From: Gammaproteobacteria bacterium
Lineage (GTDB): Bacteria; Pseudomonadota; Gammaproteobacteria; DSM-16500
Length of the DNA stretch: 64,000 bases
Direction of reading: 5' to 3'
Assembly: GCA_021156085.1 (NCBI GenBank)
Contig: JAJNBC010000005.1
Span: 46,001-110,000 of the forward strand
Of this stretch, positions 57,574 to 64,000 are shown one piece after another. The notes under the pieces are model-generated. The model was not told where the DNA came from. It worked only from the letters and a program-made list of their open reading frames with translations, and did no database searches. Position 1 is the stretch's first letter. Each line of letters starts with the position of its first letter. The translations under genes and the position numbers were made by a program.

Positions 57574-59625
57574 ATGGCCAATAAAATATTATCGTGGAAC
57601 ACAAGCATATTAAAATCTGCTCTTTGGGATGCATTTTTAAAATTAACACCATCCCAACAAATTCGTAACCCTATCATGTTTACTGTATACATCAGTTCCT
57701 TATTAACATCTGCATTATTTATTCAAGCAATAACAGGTCATGGAGAAGCACCTACACATTTTATTTTAGCCATTACTTTCTGGCTATGGCTGACCCTGCT
57801 TTTTGCTAATTTTTCTGAAGCAATGGCAGAAGGCCGTGGAAAAGCTCAAGCCCAAGAATTACGAAGAACTCGTCACGAAATTCAGGCAAAAAAATTAGCG
57901 AGGCCAGAACGTAAAGCGAAAATAACTTTAATACAATCCACAAAATTAAAAGAAGGTGATTGGGTATTAATTGAAGCCGGCGATTTCATTCCCAGCGATG
58001 GCGAAGTCATTGAAGGCATCGCCTCCGTCAATGAAAGCGCCATTACCGGTGAGAGTGCGCCTGTCATTCGCGAAAGCGGAGGCGACCGCAGTTCAGTCAC
58101 GGGGGGAACGCAAGTCCTCTCCGATTGGATAATCGTGCGCATTACAGCTAACCCCGGCGAAACATTTATAGATCAAATGATTGCTTTGGTGGAAGGCGCT
58201 AAACGCCAGAAAACACCCAATGAACTCGCCTTAACGATCTTACTTTCAGGCCTGACGATTGTTTTTTTGTTAGTATGTGCCACCTTGCTGCCTTTCTCGC
58301 TCTATAGTATCCATGCTGCAGGTTCAGGACAAGTTATCTCGGTTACTGTTCTTATTGCTTTATTTGTTTGTTTATCACCTACGACTATTGGCGGTTTACT
58401 TTCAGCCATTGGCATCGCTGGCATGAATCGCATGCTGCAATCCAATGTCATTGCCTTATCAGGGCGCGCCATTGAAGCTGCAGGTGATATAGATATCCTA
58501 TTATTAGACAAGACAGGCACGATTACCTTAGGCAATCGTCAGGCAACTGAATTTATACCGGCCGAGGATGTAAGCATCGAACAATTAGCAGATGCGGCAC
58601 AATTGGCCTCTCTTGCTGATGAAACCCCCGAAGGACGTAGCATTGTCATCTTAGCAAAAGAGAAATACGGTCTACGGGGTCGCGATATTCTAGAACTTGG
58701 TGCGACGTTTGTACCCTTTACTGCGCAGACACGCATGAGCGGTGCCAACCTAGCAGGTAGACAAATTCGAAAAGGTGCAGCAGAAGCCATTGAAATTTAT
58801 TTAAAAGAAATGGGTGGTACTTTTTCTCCTTCTATACAAGAAAAAATTGCTTCTATTTCTCGTCAAGGCGGCACACCCTTAGTTGTAGTCGATGGAAAAA
58901 AGGTATTGGGGGTACTCTACCTGAAGGATATTATTAAAGGCGGCATGCGTGAACGCTTCACCGAATTAAGAAAAATGGGCATTAAAACCATCATGGTCAC
59001 TGGCGACAACCCGCTCACAGCAGCTGCTATTGCAGCAGAAGCAGGAGTAGATGATTTTTTAGCAAATGCAACTCCAGAAGACAAATTAAAATTGATCCGT
59101 AAATTACAAGCAGAAGGTCATTTAGTCGCTATGACAGGTGATGGTACCAACGATGCACCTGCTCTAGCACAAGCAGATGTAGCCCTGACGATGAACACAG
59201 GTACGCCTGCCGCGAAAGAGGCAGGAAATTTAATTGATTTAGATTCAAATCCAACCAAATTAATTGAGGTTGTCGAAATTGGAAAACAATTACTAATGAC
59301 ACGGGGCGCATTAACAACTTTCAGCATTGCTAATGATGCCGCAAAATATTTTGCCATTATACCTGCTGCTTTTGTGGCGACTTATCCTGCGCTTAATAAG
59401 CTTAATATTATGCATCTTGCTACCCCTCACAGCGCAATTTTATCTGCAGTGATTTTCAATGCACTTAGCATTGTTGCCTTACTTCCGCTTGCATTACGTG
59501 GTGTAAGTTATAGTAGAACGTCCGCCGCACATTTACTTCGAAATAATGTTCTAATTTATGGATTAGGCGGTTTGATCGTACCTTTCATAGGAATAAAGTT
59601 AATTGATATTTTTCTATCTTTGTGA
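57574..59625 (+). CDS. kdpB: Potassium-transporting ATPase ATP-binding subunit KdpB
   Basis: P-type ATPase subunit that energises K+ uptake. 683 residues as in E. coli. Phosphorylation site DKTGTITLG (Asp 312), the TGES motif in [20 protein letters not shown]-binding RKGAAEAIE, and the hinge [43 protein letters not shown]. Order kdpF-A-B-C is standard. Confidence 0.97.
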   Translation: MANKILSWNTSILKSALWDAFLKLTPSQQIRNPIMFTVYISSLLTSALFIQAITGHGEAPTHFILAITFWLWLTLLFANFSEAMAEGRGKAQAQELRRTRHEIQAKKLARPERKAKITLIQSTKLKEGDWVLIEAGDFIPSDGEVIEGIASVNESAITGESAPVIRESGGDRSSVTGGTQVLSDWIIVRITANPGETFIDQMIALVEGAKRQKTPNELALTILLSGLTIVFLLVCATLLPFSLYSIHAAGSGQVISVTVLIALFVCLSPTTIGGLLSAIGIAGMNRMLQSNVIALSGRAIEAAGDIDILLLDKTGTITLGNRQATEFIPAEDVSIEQLADAAQLASLADETPEGRSIVILAKEKYGLRGRDILELGATFVPFTAQTRMSGANLAGRQIRKGAAEAIEIYLKEMGGTFSPSIQEKIASISRQGGTPLVVVDGKKVLGVLYLKDIIKGGMRERFTELRKMGIKTIMVTGDNPLTAAAIAAEAGVDDFLANATPEDKLKLIRKLQAEGHLVAMTGDGTNDAPALAQADVALTMNTGTPAAKEAGNLIDLDSNPTKLIEVVEIGKQLLMTRGALTTFSIANDAAKYFAIIPAAFVATYPALNKLNIMHLATPHSAILSAVIFNALSIVALLPLALRGVSYSRTSAAHLLRNNVLIYGLGGLIVPFIGIKLIDIFLSL

Positions 59626-59663
59626 AAAAAATTAATAGGATTAAATAAAAGGACAGTATATTG

Positions 59664-60239
59664 ATGGAAGTACTTAAACTGTTAAAAACAGCAATCATTC
59701 TTCTGCTAATTTTTACCCTAATAACAGGCTTTATTTATCCTATAGTAGTGACGGGTGTCGCCCAATTTCTCTTTCCCTTCCAAGCGAACGGCAGCTTAAT
59801 TAAATATCATGATAAATGGATAGGCTCTGCATTAATAGGGCAATCTTTTACAGATGAAGCTTATTTCTGGGGCCGCCCCTCACCAACCCAACCTTTTCCC
59901 TATAATGCAGAAAACTCATCGGGAGCTAACATGGGCCCAAGCAACCCAGATTTTTTACCTATGGTAAAAATGAGAATCGCTCTTTTACAAAAAAACAATC
60001 CGGATAAGGCAAGAATGATTCCTATTGATTTAATCACTGCCTCAGGGAGCGGCTTAGATCCAGAAATTAGCCCTTTAGCAGCCACATACCAGGCAGAACG
60101 TATTGCTAAAGCAAGAAAATTAGATAAAGAAAAAATTTTATTACTCATCCAGAAATTAACAAAAAATCGGTATCTCAGTGTTTTAGGCGAGCCTCGAATC
60201 AATGTACTCCAACTTAATCTTGCCTTAGACAAGTTATAG
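59664..60239 (+). CDS. kdpC: Potassium-transporting ATPase subunit KdpC
   Basis: Periplasm-facing single-helix subunit of the Kdp pump. 191 residues from ATG 59664 (a TTG three bases earlier is also possible; AAGGA is just upstream). N-terminal membrane helix (AIILLLIFTLITGFIYPIVVTGVAQFLFP), then SLIGQSF-type IGQSFTDEAYFWGRPS, NMGPSNPDF and DLITASGSGLDPEISPLAATYQAERIAKAR, all family hallmarks. Confidence 0.95.
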   Translation: MEVLKLLKTAIILLLIFTLITGFIYPIVVTGVAQFLFPFQANGSLIKYHDKWIGSALIGQSFTDEAYFWGRPSPTQPFPYNAENSSGANMGPSNPDFLPMVKMRIALLQKNNPDKARMIPIDLITASGSGLDPEISPLAATYQAERIAKARKLDKEKILLLIQKLTKNRYLSVLGEPRINVLQLNLALDKL

Positions 60240-60247
60240 GATAAATC

Positions 60248-62221
60248 ATGCCAAAACAACGTCCCAGTCCTGAAACACTTTTAAAACGCGTGCAAGCAGA
60301 AGAACACCACCAAATGCATGGAAAACTTAAAATATATTTAGGCGCTGCACCGGGCGTAGGCAAAACCTATGCTATGCTAGAAGAGGCATTGATTAAACGG
60401 AAACAAGGAATAGATGTCATAGTGGGCGTCGTTGAATCGCATGGACGGCAGGAAATAGAATCCTTACTAAGCAATCTAGAAATTTTGCCTCGCCAAAATC
60501 TTGAATACCGCGGACAAAAATTAACAGAATTTGATTTAGATGCTGCTTTAAAACGCCATCCCAGCATTATTTTAATAGATGAAATGGCTCATACAAATGC
60601 CCCTAATTTACGTCACGGAAAACGCTGGCAAGATATTAAAGAACTATTAGACCGTGGTATTGACGTCTATACCACTCTTAATGTGCAACATATTGATAGC
60701 TTAAATTATGCTGTACAGCAAATTCTTCATATTGAAGTCAAAGAAACTGTTCCTGACTTCATGTTAGAACGAGGAGATATTATCGAACTCATCGATTTAC
60801 CTCCTGAAGATCTTTTAAAGCGTTTACAAGAAGGAAAAATTTATATACCAGAACAAGCCTCATTAGCAGTGGAACATTTCTTCCGAAAAGGTAACTTATC
60901 TGCACTACGAGAATTAGCCTTACGAATCACTGCAGAACGCGTAGAAGCGCAAGTCTTATCATATAGACAAGACTTAGGCATCAAACACGTTTGGCCGACC
61001 AAAGAAAAATTGCTTGTTTGTGTCAGCACTAAATATAAATCAACCCGATTAATTCGAACAACGCGCCGCATGGCTAGCCGCTTAAAAGCAGAATGGTTAG
61101 CAGTCTATGTTGATACCCCTGAACTCAGAATCTCTGAAGAGAAACGTAATGGCGCCATTCGAAATTTACGTTTAGCGGAACGTTTAGGCGCTGCAACAAC
61201 TATTCTAATAGGCGCCGATGTAGGAAAAGAAATTATGGATTTTGCTCGCGAACATAATGTCACTCGTATTATTATTGGTAAAGAAATTCGCGCACGCTGG
61301 CGAGACATATTTTTTGGAAGCTTAGCAGATAAAATAATTCGTCAAAGTGGAGAAATTGACGTTTATCTTATTACCAATGAATTTGGCGAAATCAAAACTC
61401 CAGCTCCTACTCAAGCAAAAAAAATTCCATGGAGTATCTATGGTTTTTCGATCCTTATAGTTACAGCAGCAACCCTCCTCGATTATTTTTTTAGTTATTA
61501 TTTACACGGTAGCATTGCCATGCTGTATTTAATCGCTGTTACCATCGTCGCATCATTTGGAGAGTTTGGGCCTGCCTTCTTCGCCTCTATCCTTAGCATT
61601 CTTGCTTTTCGTTTTTGTTTTATAGCACCTTATTATTGTTTCTCTATGAAAGATATTCCTTCTAATTTAAATCTGTTATTCTTATTTATTATGACGCAAG
61701 TTATTAGTTATTTAACTATCATTTCTCGACGTCAGATCAAAGCTACTCATCTTGCTGAACATCACACTCACGCTCTATATATGCTCTCTCGTCAATTAGC
61801 CTCTACTCGCGGGGTAGACAATTTACTGGCAACTGCCGTGCATTATATTGCTGAATTATCAGATAGCGAAGTCATTGCATTATTATTCGAAAATAATGCT
61901 CTTTCTATTCGTGCAAAATCTGGCACAGTCGCTATTTTAAATGAAAAAGAACAAAGTATTGCGCAATGGGTTTATGATTTAGGTCAAATTGCTGGGCTAG
62001 GCACCGATACCCTGCCTTTATCTGATTCTATTTATGTTCCACTTATCACTTCTCGTAAATCCATAGGCATTTTAAAAATACGCCCTACTCAACCCAAGCG
62101 CTTATTTACACCGGAGCAAATGCATTTGATAGAGTCTTGTATTAATCAGATTGCATTAGCAATTGAAGTGGACAGATCACATAATACTGAAAATTCGCCA
62201 CAGACAAAGAGTTTGCCTTAA
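60248..62221 (+). CDS. kdpD: KdpD sensor lacking the histidine-kinase domain
   Basis: 657 residues against 894 in E. coli. Domains present: KdpD N-terminal domain with Walker A GAAPGVGKT (32-40) and DEMAHTNAPNLRHGKRWQDI, a universal-stress-like domain (about 250-375), four membrane helices (about 391-495) and a GAF domain (about 510-645). The protein stops with TAA just where the dimerisation/phospho-acceptor His domain should start, and no HisKA, HATPase or kdpE is found downstream. Either a natural sensor form without a kinase, as in some short KdpD proteins of other phyla, or a truncation. It follows kdpC by 8 bp. Confidence 0.93.
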   Translation: MPKQRPSPETLLKRVQAEEHHQMHGKLKIYLGAAPGVGKTYAMLEEALIKRKQGIDVIVGVVESHGRQEIESLLSNLEILPRQNLEYRGQKLTEFDLDAALKRHPSIILIDEMAHTNAPNLRHGKRWQDIKELLDRGIDVYTTLNVQHIDSLNYAVQQILHIEVKETVPDFMLERGDIIELIDLPPEDLLKRLQEGKIYIPEQASLAVEHFFRKGNLSALRELALRITAERVEAQVLSYRQDLGIKHVWPTKEKLLVCVSTKYKSTRLIRTTRRMASRLKAEWLAVYVDTPELRISEEKRNGAIRNLRLAERLGAATTILIGADVGKEIMDFAREHNVTRIIIGKEIRARWRDIFFGSLADKIIRQSGEIDVYLITNEFGEIKTPAPTQAKKIPWSIYGFSILIVTAATLLDYFFSYYLHGSIAMLYLIAVTIVASFGEFGPAFFASILSILAFRFCFIAPYYCFSMKDIPSNLNLLFLFIMTQVISYLTIISRRQIKATHLAEHHTHALYMLSRQLASTRGVDNLLATAVHYIAELSDSEVIALLFENNALSIRAKSGTVAILNEKEQSIAQWVYDLGQIAGLGTDTLPLSDSIYVPLITSRKSIGILKIRPTQPKRLFTPEQMHLIESCINQIALAIEVDRSHNTENSPQTKSLP

Positions 62222-62265
62222 TTTCTTTAACATCATCAGTAAATCATTCAGTTAAGAGGAAATAA

Positions 62266-62285
62266 ATACCCTAAATTTAGGGTAT
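62266..62285. promoter_or_regulatory. 20-bp perfect palindrome upstream of the LuxR gene
   Basis: ATACCCTAAATTTAGGGTAT, perfectly palindromic. A near copy (15 of 18 core bases) lies just after the same gene at 62794-62811. Likely a binding site for a dimeric regulator, possibly the neighbouring HTH protein itself. Confidence 0.6.
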
Positions 62286-62287
62286 CT

Positions 62288-62305
62288 TGTGAGAAATATC
62301 TCACA
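62288..62305. promoter_or_regulatory. GacA/LetA/UvrY-type site
   Basis: TGTGAG-AAATAT-CTCACA, a perfect inverted repeat with the TGTnAG-N6-CTnACA layout of GacA/UvrY/LetA upstream activating sites. It lies 2 bp after the 20-bp palindrome and 133 bp before the LuxR start codon. Confidence 0.5.
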
Positions 62306-62437
62306 TAAAATAAGGGTTATAGCTTGGATCATTAAGGATCATAATAAATTAAAATGGCTTAATTTTATTCTTTAATGAGATAGATATAGCTTAACCTAAA
62401 CCTACGCCTCTAACAAAAGTTAAAAGGAACATAGAGT

Positions 62438-62782
62438 ATGTCAAATAAACCAACGTACAAACAACAGCTTACAAAATATTTGCTTAAGCAGCTCGGAAAT
62501 CCTAACCCAAGCGAGAAGCATACGGAATTTGCTGAAAAACTTTTATTACGCACTGCCGTAAACCGCCAATTAACCTTTAATACAAAATTAACAGACAGTG
62601 AAATATGCTGCCTATACTGGGCTGCACAAGGCTATAGCGCAGGTCATACAGCTCTGGTGATGGGCACCAAGCATTCTACTGTTGAATCCTATAGAAAAGA
62701 AATTAAGCGCAAATTAAAATGCAATACGATTGCACAAGCAGTTTACGAAGGTATTTGTTTTGGTTATGTTCCTACCAAATAA
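62438..62782 (+). CDS. Small LuxR-type HTH transcription regulator
   Basis: 114 residues, with an HTH LuxR (GerE) domain from about residue 45 to 110: LTDSEICCLYWAAQGYSAGHTALVMGTKHSTVESYRKEIKRKLKCNTIAQAVYEGICFG. The conserved T/SxxE, AxxxGxS and TVxxYxxxIxxKL positions are seen. There is no receiver or autoinducer-binding domain, only a short polar N-terminus (about 45 residues). AAGGA is 9 bases before the ATG. It follows the kinase-less kdpD and is flanked by two like palindromes, suggesting autoregulation. Target genes unknown. Confidence 0.85.
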   Translation: MSNKPTYKQQLTKYLLKQLGNPNPSEKHTEFAEKLLLRTAVNRQLTFNTKLTDSEICCLYWAAQGYSAGHTALVMGTKHSTVESYRKEIKRKLKCNTIAQAVYEGICFGYVPTK

Positions 62783-62793
62783 AAATCTGTAAG

Positions 62794-62811
62794 TACCCTA
62801 TTTTTAGGATA
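62794..62811. promoter_or_regulatory. Second copy of the TACCCTA palindrome
   Basis: TACCCTATTTTTAGGATA, 11 bp after the LuxR stop. It matches the upstream site at 15 of 18 positions; one arm has a mismatch. As a stem followed by AT-rich DNA it could also aid termination. Confidence 0.45.
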
Positions 62812-62867
62812 TTAAATTAATTAAAGAAATCACTTATTATATGAAGCTATTTTCTTTATATATCCAT

Positions 62868-63033
62868 CATACCTCAAGATATGAAGTTGTCTGAGCATAG
62901 CGAAAAATCACTTCATTTGGAGCTGATCCTTTCACTGTGTTTCAGAACAAACTCTTCACCGAGTTTACCTTGAGGAATGAAAATGAAGGATTCAGAGGGA
63001 CGAATTGCATTTTGAAGTGTGAGGTGTGGCAAT
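62868..63033. repeat. Imperfect palindromic element, ~165 bp
   Basis: In the 293-bp gap between the LuxR gene and the next small gene. Ends in ACCTCA and TGAGGT, has a central hairpin AAACTC-TTCACC-GAGTTT (62950-62967), and CCTCAAG (62872) is mirrored by CTTGAGG (62969). No ORF is evident. Resembles a small non-coding mobile or repeat element, but only one copy is in this window. Confidence 0.4.
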
Positions 63034-63075
63034 TAAAATTATTGGAATAAATTTATAATAAGCAGAGGATTTCTG

Positions 63076-63258
63076 ATGGAAAAATTAAATATGGGACCCG
63101 AAAAGTTAGCACATGTTCAGAAAAATATTTCTTTACATCTCACCCGTATCACGCGTCTACAAGAATTACTCCGACGAGAAGAAGTGAAACTTTATTCTTG
63201 TCTACAAGAAGAAAAAATCTTAAAGACCATGGGGTCTGTTGATAATTCGCCAGCCTGA
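63076..63258 (+). CDS. Small coiled-coil protein, unknown
   Basis: 60 residues, Leu/Arg/Glu-rich and predicted helical (LAHVQKNISLHLTRITRLQELLRREEVKLYSCLQEEKIL). GAGGA lies about 8 bases upstream of the ATG, which supports a real gene. The last codons (GSVDNSPA) coincide with a stretch that matches the outer end of the dispersed hairpin repeat (TCTGTTGATAATTCGC), so the C-terminus may have been rebuilt by repeat insertion. No family recognised. Confidence 0.55.
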   Translation: MEKLNMGPEKLAHVQKNISLHLTRITRLQELLRREEVKLYSCLQEEKILKTMGSVDNSPA

Positions 63259-63271
63259 ATCAGCAAACCCC
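63231..63271 (+). terminator. Stem-loop at the end of the small coiled-coil gene
   Basis: GGGGTCTGTTGAT pairs with ATCAGCAAACCCC (two non-Watson-Crick positions, G-U compatible) around a 15-base loop; it spans the stop codon. It carries the outer boundary of the dispersed repeat family. No T-run directly follows. Confidence 0.4.
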
Positions 63272-63292
63272 AGAACTAGAATCTATTGAGGT

Positions 63293-63330
63293 ATCAAGAA
63301 GATCACTCTTGATGCTATCATTGCTTTTTT
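63293..63330 (+). terminator. Weak stem-loop before the FKBP gene
   Basis: ATCAAGA / TCTTGAT with a 7-base loop, then a six-T run 11 bp further on. A weak terminator or a leader hairpin of the FKBP gene. Confidence 0.35.
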
Positions 63331-63348
63331 ATCTTAGAGGAAAATGCA

Positions 63349-63861
63349 ATGAAACTATTAGGAATAGCAACAATGAGCTTGGGTATCATATGCAGCAATG
63401 CGAACTCAGCAGAAATCCAATCCATGACAACTAACACAGCAGATAAACAAATAATCGCCTCCGCCGTCGATGAAAATAAAGCAGAAGGTGATGCCTTTTT
63501 AGAAAAAAACAAAAAAAATAGAGACATCATCACTCTATCCAATGGCTTACAATATAAAATTCTCGTTCAAGGCAAAGGGCCTAAACCTGTAGAAACTGAT
63601 GTGGTCTCTGTTAACTATGCAGGCACATTTATCAATGGTAAGGAATTTGATAGTTCTTATACCCGCCATGAACCTGCCTCTTTTCCGGTAGGAGCCGTTA
63701 TCCCAGGCTGGACAGAAGCACTGAAACTTATGCCCGTTGGCTCAACGTGGATGCTATATATTCCTTCTGACTTAGCATATGGAGAACAAGGTAGCCCACC
63801 CACTATTCCTGCTAATAAAACACTTATTTTCAAGGTGGAATTGCTGGGCATTAAAAAGTAA
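63349..63861 (+). CDS. Secreted FKBP-type peptidyl-prolyl isomerase
   Basis: 170 residues: signal peptide (MKLLGIATMSLGIICSNANS, cut near AEIQ), a short helical linker (AEGDAFLEKNKKNRDIITLSNGLQYKIL, the Mip/FkpA-type entry) and an FKBP domain (VNYAGTFINGKEFDSSYTRHEPASFPVGAVIPGWTEALKLMPVGSTWMLYIPSDLAYGEQGSPPTIPANKTLIFKVELLGI) with the active-site residues Tyr, Phe, Asp, Trp and Tyr. It lacks the long N-terminal dimerisation helices of full Mip/FkpA. Folds or aids periplasmic or secreted proteins; a virulence role by analogy to Mip is speculative. GAGG precedes the ATG. Confidence 0.92.
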   Translation: MKLLGIATMSLGIICSNANSAEIQSMTTNTADKQIIASAVDENKAEGDAFLEKNKKNRDIITLSNGLQYKILVQGKGPKPVETDVVSVNYAGTFINGKEFDSSYTRHEPASFPVGAVIPGWTEALKLMPVGSTWMLYIPSDLAYGEQGSPPTIPANKTLIFKVELLGIKK

Positions 63862-63865
63862 GTTT

Positions 63866-64000
63866 GCTAGGATCTGTTGACAATTCGCTAGGCCGAGCTG
63901 AAACGCTTTGATTTTCGAGCACCGAAGCGCAGTTGACATGCGAGTCAATGAGCATCAGAACACAGAAAATCAAATTGTTACAGCCGGCATAGTCGATCTG
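63866..64000 (+). repeat. Dispersed hairpin repeat, copy B (may run past window end)
   Basis: After the FKBP gene. Order: TCTGTTGACAATTCGCTAGG, then CCGAGCTGAAACGC, then TTTGATTTTC, the central AGTTGAC-ATGCGA-GTCAAT stem, then GAAAATCAAA and GCCGGCATAG. TTTGATTTTC and GAAAATCAAA form a perfect 10-bp outer stem. Aligns with copy C nearly base for base in the left half. Confidence 0.8.

Noticed and set aside
62288..62437. RsmY/RsmZ-type small RNA gene
   Set aside because: The GacA-type site is present but downstream there are too few GGA loops and no terminator before the LuxR ribosome site.

Overview
The window looks like chromosome from a Dot/Icm-carrying gammaproteobacterium of the order Legionellales (Coxiella/Legionella relatives). 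The basis is a long, collinear type IVB (Dot/Icm) secretion locus together with typical gammaproteobacterial housekeeping neighbourhoods (hemA-prfA-prmC, lolB/tRNA-Gln/prs/rplY/pth, rlmB-rnr, rppH-lgt-thyA). The sequence is AT-rich by eye, genes are tightly packed, and no gap between genes exceeds about 300 bp. The genus cannot be settled from the sequence alone. Type II secretion genes, Kdp potassium uptake and polyamine genes suggest a less reduced genome than an obligate endosymbiont.

Layout: 1-3.1 kb holds the end of a type II secretion operon (gspK-gspL-gspM) and def. 3.2-8.8 kb, minus strand, is a polyamine module: an APC permease, a deoxyhypusine-synthase-like enzyme, speA and speB. 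8.9-12.9 kb, minus strand, holds icmF, icmH and fis, with clear terminators and a fis promoter. 13-17 kb has accB-accC, aroQ, a DedA protein and rsmJ. 17-19.4 kb, plus strand, has hemB, an isolated gspC and a Sel1/SPOR lipoprotein. 19.5-35.7 kb, minus strand, is the main Dot/Icm block, running dotM-L-K-J-I-I-I-H-G-F-E-P-N-O, with three tandem IcmL/DotI paralogues. 35.8-44.1 kb is translation and haem housekeeping (dksA, prmC, prfA, hemA, pth, rplY, prs, tRNA-Gln, lolB, ychF). 44.1-45.8 kb encodes a J-domain membrane protein. 45.9-54.6 kb has rlmB-rnr, yqhA, a ferritin-like/VIT1 protein, small envelope proteins, thyA, lgt and rppH. 54.7-62.2 kb has dapB and a kdp operon (small ORF, kdpF, A, B, C and a KdpD without a kinase domain). 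The end holds a LuxR-type HTH protein flanked by matching palindromes, a small coiled-coil protein and a secreted FKBP.

Functionally, DotL/M/N form the coupling complex, DotO is the cytoplasmic ATPase, DotF/G/H and the DotK lipoprotein build the envelope core, DotI/J/E/P are inner-membrane parts, and IcmF/IcmH stabilise the machine. The other Dot/Icm genes (dotA-D, icmQ/R/S/T/V/W/X) must lie elsewhere. The J-domain membrane protein is a candidate effector but this is only inference.

The most unusual signals are: (1) a dispersed ~130-bp intergenic hairpin family with at least four copies whose central stems change on both sides while the pairing is kept; (2) the IcmL triplication and a DotG made of ~70-residue helical repeats; (3) a KdpD that ends just where its histidine kinase should begin, followed by a lone LuxR HTH gene with a 20-bp palindrome and a GacA/LetA-type site in front of it.
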